Below, one piece after another: positions 1 through 5,346 of a stretch of 9,311 nt of DNA. Every line of letters begins with the position of its first letter. The first letter of the stretch is position 1. A program made the position numbers and the translations under genes. The notes under the pieces are model-generated. The model was not told where the DNA came from. It made no database searches and saw nothing but the letters and a program-made list of their open reading frames with translations. The stretch is from JAHWJX01 sp036386655 (lineage in GTDB: Bacteria; Pseudomonadota; Alphaproteobacteria; Caulobacterales; Caulobacteraceae), in the NCBI GenBank assembly GCA_036386655.1, contig DASVVG010000263.1:1-9311 (forward strand), written 5' to 3'.

Positions 1-1
1 C

Positions 2-1090
2 CGCCGCATCCTCACCATCACCCCGGACGACGTGCGCGCCTGGCACCAGCTCGTCGAGCTCAGCCGTCAGACGCCCGAGAACAACCACCTCGCCAAGCTC
101 CAGCCGCTGTTCGCCGAGGTCGCCGCGGATCCGGACCGCGCCCTGTTCGTCGGCCATGCGCTCGGCAAGACCTACGAGGACCTCGGCGACTACGAGGCCG
201 CGCTCGACAGCCTGCGGCGCGGCAAGGCCGCCAAACGGCAGCGCACCGCCTTTTACGCAGACGAGGAGCGGGCGGTCTTCACCGCCGCCGCGGACACCTT
301 CCGGGGGCGTGCGGACCGCGGCCCCGGCGTCGCCTCCGCCCGGCCCATCTTCGTCGTCGGGCTGCCCCGCACCGGCACCACGCTGGTGGACCGCATCCTC
401 GCCAGCCACCCGGAGGTGGTCTCCGCCGGCGAGCGCAAGGCCTTCCCGATGCTGGTCAAGCAGATGACCCGCACCCCCGGCCCCCGCCTGTTTGACGCGG
501 AGGCCATGATCCGCACCCGCGGCCTCGACTTCGCCCGGCTCGGCCGCGCCTACCTCGACAGCCTCCGCGGCGTCGCCGGCCGCGAGTCGCTCGTCATCGA
601 CAAGCTGCCGTTCAACTTCCTCATGGCCGGGCTGATCCACCGGGCGCTGCCCGACGCGCGCATCGTCTGCCTGCGCCGCGATCCCATGGACAGCTGCCTC
701 AGCAACTACCGCCAGATGTTCGCGGTGGACGCGCCGCTGCACGCCTACGCCTACGACCTCGGCTGGACCGGAGAGTACTACGTGCTGTTCGACCGCCTGG
801 TCGCGCACTGGCGCGCGACCCTGCCGCCCGACCGCTTCATGGAGGTCCGCTACGAGGACGTGGTGAGCGATCAGGAGACGCAGGCCCGCCGGCTGCTCGA
901 CTTCTGCGGCCTCGCCTGGGACCCGGCGGTGCTCGAGTTCCACCGCAACGAGGCCGGCGTGGCCACCGCCAGCGCCGCCCAGGTGCGCCAGCCGGTCCAC
1001 ACCGGCTCGGTCGGCCGCTGGCGCCGCTACGGCGCGGGCCTGCAGCCGCTCGAGGACACCCTGCGCGCCGGCGGCGTCGAGGTCGCCTAG
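2..1090 (+). CDS. TPR-containing sulfotransferase family protein (5' end outside window)
   Basis: This is probably a PAPS-dependent sulfotransferase of the bacterial TPR-plus-Sulfotransfer_3 type, which moves a sulfuryl group from 3'-phosphoadenylyl sulfate to an acceptor that cannot be named from sequence. Numbering below is from the GTG at 32. The frame is open to the left edge and codes RRILTITPDD before that GTG, so the true start lies outside. Residues about 32-65 form a TPR-like helical pair (GKTYEDLGDYEAALDSLRRG). The 5'-phosphosulfate-binding loop GLPRTGTTL is at 110-118 after a hydrophobic strand (PIFVVG). The 3'-phosphate-binding segment RIVCLRRDPMDSCLSNY is at 210-226, with the usual Arg and Ser. 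YEDVV at 274-278 and the basic C-terminal stretch (VGRWRRYG) also fit the family. No membrane segment is visible. Full-length relatives carry many more TPRs, so several hundred N-terminal residues may be missing. The family is confident; the substrate is unknown. Confidence 0.9.
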   Translation, partial: RRILTITPDDVRAWHQLVELSRQTPENNHLAKLQPLFAEVAADPDRALFVGHALGKTYEDLGDYEAALDSLRRGKAAKRQRTAFYADEERAVFTAAADTFRGRADRGPGVASARPIFVVGLPRTGTTLVDRILASHPEVVSAGERKAFPMLVKQMTRTPGPRLFDAEAMIRTRGLDFARLGRAYLDSLRGVAGRESLVIDKLPFNFLMAGLIHRALPDARIVCLRRDPMDSCLSNYRQMFAVDAPLHAYAYDLGWTGEYYVLFDRLVAHWRATLPPDRFMEVRYEDVVSDQETQARRLLDFCGLAWDPAVLEFHRNEAGVATASAAQVRQPVHTGSVGRWRRYGAGLQPLEDTLRAGGVEVA

Positions 1091-1097
1091 CCCGCCC

Positions 1098-1616
1098 GTG
1101 CCCGCCGCGCCCGCCGTCCGCGACGCCGCGCTCTCCGACGCCCCCGCCGTCGCCGAGATCTACGCCTGGGAGGTGCTCCACGGCACGGCCAGCTTCGAGG
1201 AGGAGCCGCCCTCCGCCACCGAGATCGCGGCTCGCATGGCCGCGGTGATCGAACGCGGGCTGCCTTGGCTGGTCGCCGAGGCCGACGGCCTTGTGGCGGG
1301 TTACGCCTACGCCTCGCCCTTCCGGCCCCGTAGCGCCTACCGCTTCACGCTGGAGACCTCGGTGTACGTGGCGCGCCAGGCGCATCGCCGCGGCGTCGGC
1401 CGCGCCCTTCTCACGACGCTTGTCGAACGCTGCGCGCCGCTCGGCTACCGCCAGCTGATCGCCGCCGTCGGCGACGGCGCCAACTCGCCGTCGATCCTTC
1501 TGCACGAAGCCTGCGGCTTCCGCCGCGTGGGCTGCTACGAGCAGGTCGGCATCAAGTTCAGCCGCGCGCTCGACGTGGTCCTCATGCAGCGCGGGCTCGA
1601 CGCCCAGCCCGGCTAG
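1098..1616 (+). CDS. GNAT N-acetyltransferase, phosphinothricin acetyltransferase (PAT/bar)-like
   Basis: This is a cytoplasmic acetyl-CoA-dependent N-acetyltransferase of 172 residues, the usual length of the PAT/bar/YncA group. The GNAT fold is clear. The start is VRDAALSDAPAVAEIYAWEV, with the early helix that follows beta-1. The central strand ETSVYVARQAHRRGVGRALL (about 86-105) holds the acetyl-CoA pyrophosphate loop Q-A-H-R-R-G-V-G. The C-terminal signature AAVGDGANSPSILLHEACGF (122-141) is followed by VG and VGIKF and ends in LDVVLMQ, all typical of PAT-like enzymes. Relatives acetylate phosphinothricin, methionine sulfoximine/sulfone or related amino acids; the real substrate here is unknown. 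I chose the GTG at 1098 because homology begins almost at once and the next Met is at residue 47, too deep in the domain. It lies 7 nt after the sulfotransferase stop without a clear ribosome binding site, so translational coupling is plausible. It converges on the M20 peptidase gene, with only 7 nt between the two stops. Confidence 0.9.
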   Translation: MPAAPAVRDAALSDAPAVAEIYAWEVLHGTASFEEEPPSATEIAARMAAVIERGLPWLVAEADGLVAGYAYASPFRPRSAYRFTLETSVYVARQAHRRGVGRALLTTLVERCAPLGYRQLIAAVGDGANSPSILLHEACGFRRVGCYEQVGIKFSRALDVVLMQRGLDAQPG

Positions 1617-1623
1617 CCCGCCG

Positions 1624-2907
1624 TCACTGCATCCCGGCCGCGGCCAGCAGCATGGCCAGCCCGACCTGCATCCCCTTCACGCTCGCCGTCTTCTCCACGT
1701 CGATCCACTCGTCCAGCGCGTGGGCGCGGCCACCGGCGCCCCCCGACCCGATGGTGATCGCCGGGATCCCGAGACTCATCGGCAGGTTGGCGTCCGTCGA
1801 CGACGCGCCGAGCTCCGGCGTCATCCCGTGCGCCGTCACCGCCGCCTTCGCCCAGCGCACCAGCGGCGTCGTCTCCGCCGTCGAGCCCGCCGGGCGGTCG
1901 CCGATCACCTTGTTGTCGGTGGTGATCGTCCCCTCCCGGGTGGAGCGCGCGGCGTTCTCGCCCGCGGCCGCGGCGGCCACGATCTCCAGGAAGCGCGCCT
2001 CCAGAGCCGCCAGCGCCGCCGGGTCCTCCGAGCGCATGTCGAACTCCATGAAGACCTCGTTGGGGATCGAGTTCACCGACGTGCCGCCGCCGGTCACGCT
2101 CGCCGCGTACGTCGTCCTCGGCTTCGCCGGAACCTGCACGCGGTAGAGGTCCGTCACCGCCTGCGACATCGCCGTCATCGGATTGACCAGCCCGAACGCG
2201 CCGTAGCTGTGCCCGCCCGGCCCCCTGAAGGTGATGCGGTAGCGCTTGGACCCTACGCCCCCATTGACGATCCGCGCCGCGGTGGAGCCGTCCATCGAGA
2301 GGAAGACCCGCGCCCGGTCCCTGTACTTCCCCTGCGTGAACAGGTGGCGGACGCCGCGCAGGTTGCCCGGCCCCTCCTCGCCGACGTTGCCGACGAACAG
2401 GATGTCGTGCCGCGTCCTGATCCCCGCCGCGTCCATCGCCCGCACGAAGGCGAGCAGCACCGCCAGGCTCCGCGAGTCGTCGCCGATCCCCGGCGCGTGC
2501 AGCTTCGTCCCCTCGCGCCGCACCGTGATCGGCGTGCCCTCGGGAAACACCGGGTCTAGGTGGGCCGCGATCACCACCACCGGCCCGCCCGCCGGCCCGG
2601 TCCCGCGCCGCAGCCCCATGGCGTTGCCCTCGGCGTCGATCTCGACCTCCGTCAGCCCCACCGCCTTCAGCATGTCGCGATACGCCTGCGCCCTGGCCCC
2701 CTCCTTGAACGGCGGCGCCGGGATCTCGGTGATCGTGATGGTCTCGGCGACCGTCCGCTCGTGCTCGCGCTCCAGCGTCGCCGCCGCCGCCTTGAACCGC
2801 GCGCTCGCCACGATCCGCGCCACTTCCCGCTCGGGCGTCGCGGCTTGACCCGCCGCCGCCACCGGCGAACCCGCGAGCAGAAGGAAGGCTAGGAGCAAAC
2901 CACGCAT
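1624..2907 (-). CDS. Exported M20/M25/M40-family metallopeptidase
   Basis: This is a zinc-dependent exopeptidase or amidohydrolase of the M20 clan, probably acting on small peptides outside the cytoplasm. Numbering is from the ATG at 2907 (427 aa). This start gives a clean signal peptide: MRG, a hydrophobic core LLLAFLLLAGSPVAAA, then a likely cleavage site near AAAGQA. The frame stays open to a TTG at 2964, but that would bury the signal peptide behind a polar extension. Metal ligands and catalytic residues are all visible: H116 and D118 in AHLD, D143 in GIGDDS, E177-E178 in GEEG, D206 in SMDG and H396 in GGRAHALDEW. The dimerisation-domain signature GPGGHSYGAFG lies at about 229-239. SMDG and the overall order recall peptidase T-like tripeptidases, but an aminoacylase or dipeptidase role is equally possible. 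Length is normal and no residue is missing. A 72-codon gene ends 66 nt upstream on the same strand, so the two may be co-transcribed. Confidence 0.9.
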   Translation of the reverse strand: MRGLLLAFLLLAGSPVAAAGQAATPEREVARIVASARFKAAAATLEREHERTVAETITITEIPAPPFKEGARAQAYRDMLKAVGLTEVEIDAEGNAMGLRRGTGPAGGPVVVIAAHLDPVFPEGTPITVRREGTKLHAPGIGDDSRSLAVLLAFVRAMDAAGIRTRHDILFVGNVGEEGPGNLRGVRHLFTQGKYRDRARVFLSMDGSTAARIVNGGVGSKRYRITFRGPGGHSYGAFGLVNPMTAMSQAVTDLYRVQVPAKPRTTYAASVTGGGTSVNSIPNEVFMEFDMRSEDPAALAALEARFLEIVAAAAAGENAARSTREGTITTDNKVIGDRPAGSTAETTPLVRWAKAAVTAHGMTPELGASSTDANLPMSLGIPAITIGSGGAGGRAHALDEWIDVEKTASVKGMQVGLAMLLAAAGMQ

Positions 2908-2973
2908 GACCACCGCCGCTTCAGCCGAAGAGCTGAGGAGCCGCCCGCGTGGCCCGCGAGTCAACCCGCGGGA

Positions 2974-3192
2974 CTAGCCGCCGCGCAGCCGCGGATCGCC
3001 CGGCTCGACGCGCACCAACTGTCCGTTGTCCGCGTGCAGGAACAGCCCGACGTCGTGGCCTTTTCCTCGCGCGTCGGCGGCCAGCCGGGCGGCGGCCTGT
3101 AGCGCGTCGGGCGCCGTGGCGAAGCGGCCGGCCCGTCCGTGCGGGTGGGCCACTGTCCAGGAACCATCCATCTTGATCGCCGCGATCTGCAT
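2974..3192 (-). CDS. Small hypothetical protein, 72 aa (DUF2188-like appearance)
   Basis: I do not firmly recognise this gene. It codes for a soluble 72-residue protein beginning MQIAAIKMDGSWTVAHPHGR, with a central alanine-rich helix (DALQAAARLAADA, about 29-41) and a C-terminal strand pair (VGLFLHADNGQLVRVEPGD, about 48-66). The plan is short strand with a conserved Trp, then helix, then a strand rich in hydrophobic residues ending in a DNGQLVR turn. It resembles small DUF2188-type proteins, but that is a resemblance by eye. I chose the ATG at 3192 because a purine-rich GGGGGCAG lies just before it. The frame is open much further, to 3735, but that would run antisense through the AraC gene and lose protein-like composition. 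It lies upstream of the M20 peptidase gene on the same strand (66-nt gap) and diverges from the AraC regulator. That regulator may therefore control it. Confidence 0.6.
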   Translation of the reverse strand: MQIAAIKMDGSWTVAHPHGRAGRFATAPDALQAAARLAADARGKGHDVGLFLHADNGQLVRVEPGDPRLRGG

Positions 3193-3251
3193 TTCTGCCC
3201 CCGGCGTTCCCGCGCCACCTTCAGTTGTCCTCCCGTCGAACCACGGTCGTC

Positions 3252-3269
3252 CAGCACCGAGGCGTGCTG
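3252..3269. promoter_or_regulatory. Inverted repeat, candidate operator in divergent region
   Basis: CAGCAC, a 6-nt spacer (CGAGGC) and GTGCTG form a perfect 6+6 dyad in the 165 nt between the divergent starts of the small protein (3192) and the AraC regulator (3358). It is 60 nt from the former and 89 nt from the latter, a suitable place for an autoregulatory site. AraC proteins usually bind direct rather than inverted half-sites, so another regulator or chance in GC-rich DNA is possible. A shorter palindrome, AACCGGTT, is at 3300-3307. I found no convincing -35/-10 pair in this region. Confidence 0.35.
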
Positions 3270-3345
3270 TCGCGGCTGAACGCGGTGCCTTTCGGTCCAA
3301 ACCGGTTGCGTCTAAGTGGTCCCGGCGTCCGGCCTCGGCGCGCGT

Positions 3346-3351
3346 AAAGGA
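3346..3351 (+). promoter_or_regulatory. Ribosome binding site for the AraC-family gene
   Basis: AAAGGA is followed 6 nt later by the GTG at 3358. It is the best Shine-Dalgarno match near any plus-strand start in this window, and it decides the start of the regulator against the earlier in-frame GTG at 3316, which has no such site. Confidence 0.6.
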
Positions 3352-3357
3352 ACCCAG

Positions 3358-4296
3358 GTGCGGACCGACGCTCTCGAACAGCTGCTGGGCACCCTCGACG
3401 TCAACCTGGAAGGCTTCGCCGTCTGCGAGGTCCAGCACGGCTGGCGCCTGAACGTCTCCGCACTCGACTCCGTGCTCATCCATTACGTGCTGAAGGGCGA
3501 AGGGACGCTCGTCACCGAAGGCGCGGAAACGCCGCTGGCCCCCGGCATGATCGTCATCGCGCCCGCCGGGATCGCCAAAGCCATCTGCTGCGGCCCCACT
3601 AGGATCCAGGTCGACGCGGTCGAGCGGTGCGCGCCGCTGGCCGAGGGCATGGTCGCCTTTCGCGCGGGCGAAGGGAACGCCGACCTGGTGCTGGCGTGCG
3701 GCGTCGTCTCGGCCACCTACGGCGGCGGCTTCCACCGCCTCTTCGCCAACTTACCGCTGCCGCTCGTCGAGGAGGTCCGCGGCAACGCCGCCTTCCTCGC
3801 CGCCTTCGAAACCATGCTCGAGGAGCTCTCCGCCCCCCGCCTAGGCGCCCGCGTCGTCGCCGAGGCGCTGATGAAGCAGTGCCTCGTCCTCCTCCTGCGC
3901 GACCAGATCCAGCGCCTGGGCGACAACTCCCCGCTGTTCGAGCCCGTGATGGACCCGCGCCTGGCTCGCGCCGTCGCCGACATCATGGCCCGCCCGGCCG
4001 CCCCGCACAGCCTGGAGAGCCTCGCCCAGACCGCAGGCATGAGCCGCTCGGCCTTCGCCGCGCGCTTCCTCGACCGCTACGGCGCCACGCCCTTCAAGTT
4101 CGTGCAGAACGTCAGGCTGCGCACCGCCGCGCGCTTGCTGCAGACCACGCAGCTGCCGGTGAAGTCGATCGCCGCTGCCGCCGGCTACGCCAGCCGCAGC
4201 CACCTCTCCCGCTCGTTCCGCGCCGCCTACGGCGTCGACCCCTCGGCCTTCCGCGCCGCCCGCATGCCGCTGGAGCCCATCGGCGGCCTCGTCTAG
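3358..4296 (+). CDS. AraC-family transcriptional regulator with N-terminal cupin domain
   Basis: This is a DNA-binding regulator of 312 residues from the GTG at 3358, a normal length for AraC proteins of the cupin_6 (AraC-binding-like) class. The N-terminal sensor runs to about residue 170; its beta-rich core includes LIHYVLKGEGTLVTEG and LAPGMIVIAPAG (about 40-70). The C-terminal domain has two helix-turn-helix units. The first is SLESLAQTAGMSRSAFAARF (218-237). The second is VKSIAAAAGYASRSHLSRSF (268-287), followed by the typical YGVDPSAFRAAR end. The linker VMDPRLARAVADIMARP is standard for the family. The ligand cannot be read from the sequence. The gene diverges from the 72-residue gene, with a dyad between them, so autoregulation and control of that gene and the M20 peptidase are reasonable guesses. 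An earlier in-frame GTG (3316) would add 14 unremarkable residues. It converges with tRNA-Gln, 60 nt beyond its stop. Confidence 0.9.
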   Translation: MRTDALEQLLGTLDVNLEGFAVCEVQHGWRLNVSALDSVLIHYVLKGEGTLVTEGAETPLAPGMIVIAPAGIAKAICCGPTRIQVDAVERCAPLAEGMVAFRAGEGNADLVLACGVVSATYGGGFHRLFANLPLPLVEEVRGNAAFLAAFETMLEELSAPRLGARVVAEALMKQCLVLLLRDQIQRLGDNSPLFEPVMDPRLARAVADIMARPAAPHSLESLAQTAGMSRSAFAARFLDRYGATPFKFVQNVRLRTAARLLQTTQLPVKSIAAAAGYASRSHLSRSFRAAYGVDPSAFRAARMPLEPIGGLV

Positions 4297-4313
4297 CCGC
4301 GCCGCGGCGATCC

Positions 4314-4329
4314 CGGCGCAGGCGCGCCG
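4314..4329 (+). terminator. Weak hairpin after the AraC-family gene
   Basis: CGGCGC, a 4-nt loop (AGGC) and GCGCCG form a stable 6-bp stem 18 nt after the AraC stop. No T-run follows, so it is at best a GC-rich stem between two converging transcripts (this gene and tRNA-Gln). Such stems occur often by chance at this base composition. Confidence 0.25.
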
Positions 4330-4356
4330 AGCGGGGCGGGTTCAGGTTTCAGGAAG

Positions 4357-4430
4357 TGGCTGGGGGACTAGGGCTCGAACCTAGAATAACGGCACCAAAA
4401 ACCGCTGTGTTACCATTACACCATCCCCCA
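4357..4430 (-). tRNA. tRNA-Gln(TTG)
   Basis: This is a 74-nt tRNA gene including the encoded CCA (complement of 4357-4359). The acceptor stem TGGGGGA pairs with TCCCCCA, and the discriminator base is G. The D-arm is GTGT-AATGGTA-ACAC. The anticodon stem GCGGT/GCCGT encloses the loop TTTTGGT, which gives anticodon TTG at 4396-4398 for CAA/CAG glutamine codons. The T-arm is CTAGG-TTCGAGC-CCTAG. The U1-A72 first pair is characteristic of bacterial tRNA-Gln. Two pairs in the anticodon stem are G-T, which is tolerated. It is transcribed away from tRNA-Pro. Confidence 0.96.
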
Positions 4431-4475
4431 GCAGGGACGGCGCGGCAGGGGCTGGCCCCCGCGCGCGAGGCGGCT

Positions 4476-4504
4476 CAGATAGCGGACGCTCCGCGGGGTT
4501 GCAA
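4476..4504 (-). promoter_or_regulatory. Candidate promoter of tRNA-Gln
   Basis: Read on the minus strand, TTGCAA (4499-4504) and TATCTG (4476-4481) are separated by exactly 17 nt. This gives a good sigma-70-type match in DNA where AT-rich hexamers are rare. The start would be about 40 nt before the tRNA 5' end, which implies a short leader removed by RNase P. Confidence 0.6.
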
Positions 4505-4534
4505 CCAGTCGCCCGCTGCGGCCTCAGACCGCTG

Positions 4535-4563
4535 TTGCGAGCCCCCCGCCCCGCCGCTATAAG
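4535..4563 (+). promoter_or_regulatory. Candidate promoter of tRNA-Pro
   Basis: TTGCGA (4535-4540) and TATAAG (4558-4563) are separated by 17 nt. The -10 element ends 10 nt before the first base of tRNA-Pro, so the transcript would start only a few bases before the mature 5' end. It is very similar in form to the oppositely oriented element of tRNA-Gln 30 nt away. Confidence 0.7.
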
Positions 4564-4573
4564 CCGCCCCCTT

Positions 4574-4650
4574 CGGAGTATAGCTCAGCCTGGTAGAGCA
4601 CCACGTTCGGGACGTGGGGGTCGTTGGTTCGAATCCAGCTACTCCGACCA
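4574..4650 (+). tRNA. tRNA-Pro(CGG)
   Basis: This is a 77-nt tRNA gene with encoded CCA (4648-4650). The acceptor stem CGGAGTA pairs with TACTCCG, and the discriminator base is A, as usual for tRNA-Pro. The anticodon stem CCACG/CGTGG encloses the loop TTCGGGA, giving anticodon CGG at 4608-4610, which reads CCG proline codons, expected to be frequent in this high-GC genome. The T-arm is GTTGG-TTCGAAT-CCAGC. Like other tRNA 3' ends it is a possible integrase target; see the scar-like sequence just downstream. Confidence 0.96.
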
Positions 4651-4858
4651 CTAGCTTAAGAGAAGCAATGACTTGCTGAGGCCGTTAGGGACTCGCTGAA
4701 AGCTCACCCTTCCCCGCTACCAAATCGCTACCATCAGCCCGTGCGCTGAGGCTAGCGCCGGCCAAGGCACCGCCCTGTCAGCTCGTCTCCAACACGTCTC
4801 TCGCGTCCTCAGTTCTGCTGGCTCAACCCACCGGGCTACGGCACCTGTTCAGCCGCCC
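4651..4858. other. Non-coding, scar-like segment after tRNA-Pro
   Basis: There is no plausible gene on either strand here. The first 90 nt differ from the surroundings: they are less GC-rich and hold a near-repeat, CGCTACCAAAT (4715-4725) followed at once by CGCTACCATCA (4726-4736). Short TACCAAAT-type repeats a little after a tRNA 3' end are common in front of integrase genes of tRNA-targeting elements, so this may be the relic of such an element. No integrase is left, and no second copy of the tRNA 3' end was seen in the window. I see nothing recognisable from 4740 to 4858. Confidence 0.35.
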
Positions 4859-4943
4859 TCATAGCTTGCTCTTTGAAGCCTGCATCGCCGCCGCCAGGCG
4901 GGGCGCGAACTCCGCACCGTGCACCACCTGCTGGTGGAAGGCT

Positions 4944-5343
4944 TCAGCACCGCACCGAAGGGCTCCGACCGCCGCCGAGGCAGCGTTCCAGGAAGTGCTC
5001 GGCCACCCCATAGAAGGCCATGTTGTTCACTGGCCGCGCGAAGCCGTGTCCCTCGTCAGGGAACAGCAGGTAGGTCACGGGTATGCCCTTCTGCCGCATC
5101 AGTTCGACAATCTGGTCCGACTCCGCCTTGTTCACCCGCGCCGGTCGTTAGCGCCCTGCACGATCAGCAACGGGCGCACGATCTTGTCGGCATGGCTCAC
5201 GGGAGAGCGCTGGGCGAGGAAAGCCTTGCCCTCCGGCGTGCGGGTGTCGCCGACACGGCGGTACAGCTGGGGCCGGAACGCCTCACAGTAAGGATCCTCC
5301 GGGAGCATGAAGGAGACCCAGCCCACGCCTGGCGCGGGCTGGG
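4944..5343 (-). pseudogene. S9 prolyl-oligopeptidase-type gene, frameshifted 3' fragment
   Basis: This is the remains of a serine peptidase of family S9 (acylaminoacyl-peptidase/dipeptidyl-aminopeptidase type). On the minus strand one frame codes GWVSFMLPEDPYCEAFRPQL, then YRRVGDTRTPEGKAFLAQRS and ADKIVRPLLIVQGAND, and it then hits a stop at 5132-5134. The adjoining frame continues the same protein with VNKAESDQIVELMRQKG, LLFPDEGHGFARPVNN and MAFYGVAEHFLERCLGG. The break at about 5131-5146 falls exactly between GAND and VNKAES, where relatives read through GANDPRV. The triad Asp (GAND) and His (EGHGF) are present. The region with the nucleophile (GxSYGG) and the beta-propeller, normally some 500 residues upstream, are absent: the kinase gene begins there instead. 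After the conserved end the frame is disturbed again near 4960; an open frame running to a stop at 4859-4861 may be the old C-terminus. It is non-functional as an S9 peptidase. Confidence 0.85.
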
Positions 5344-5346
5344 TCG

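Noticed and set aside
1720..2559. A 279-codon + strand open frame inside the M20 peptidase gene
   Set aside because: Its product is arginine-rich low-complexity sequence typical of an antisense shadow, while the minus frame has all M20 metal-ligand motifs.
2908..2964. TTG at 2964 as the start of the M20 peptidase
   Set aside because: It would place 19 polar residues before a clear signal peptide; the ATG at 2907 puts the signal peptide at the N-terminus.
2974..3735. A longer minus-strand version of the small protein, starting at 3735
   Set aside because: The extension would run antisense through the first 380 nt of the AraC gene and has no recognisable content; the ATG at 3192 has a better upstream site.
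3627..4562. A 311-codon + strand frame overlapping the AraC gene and tRNA-Gln
   Set aside because: It is out of frame with the AraC domains, is very Arg/Pro-rich and crosses a tRNA gene.
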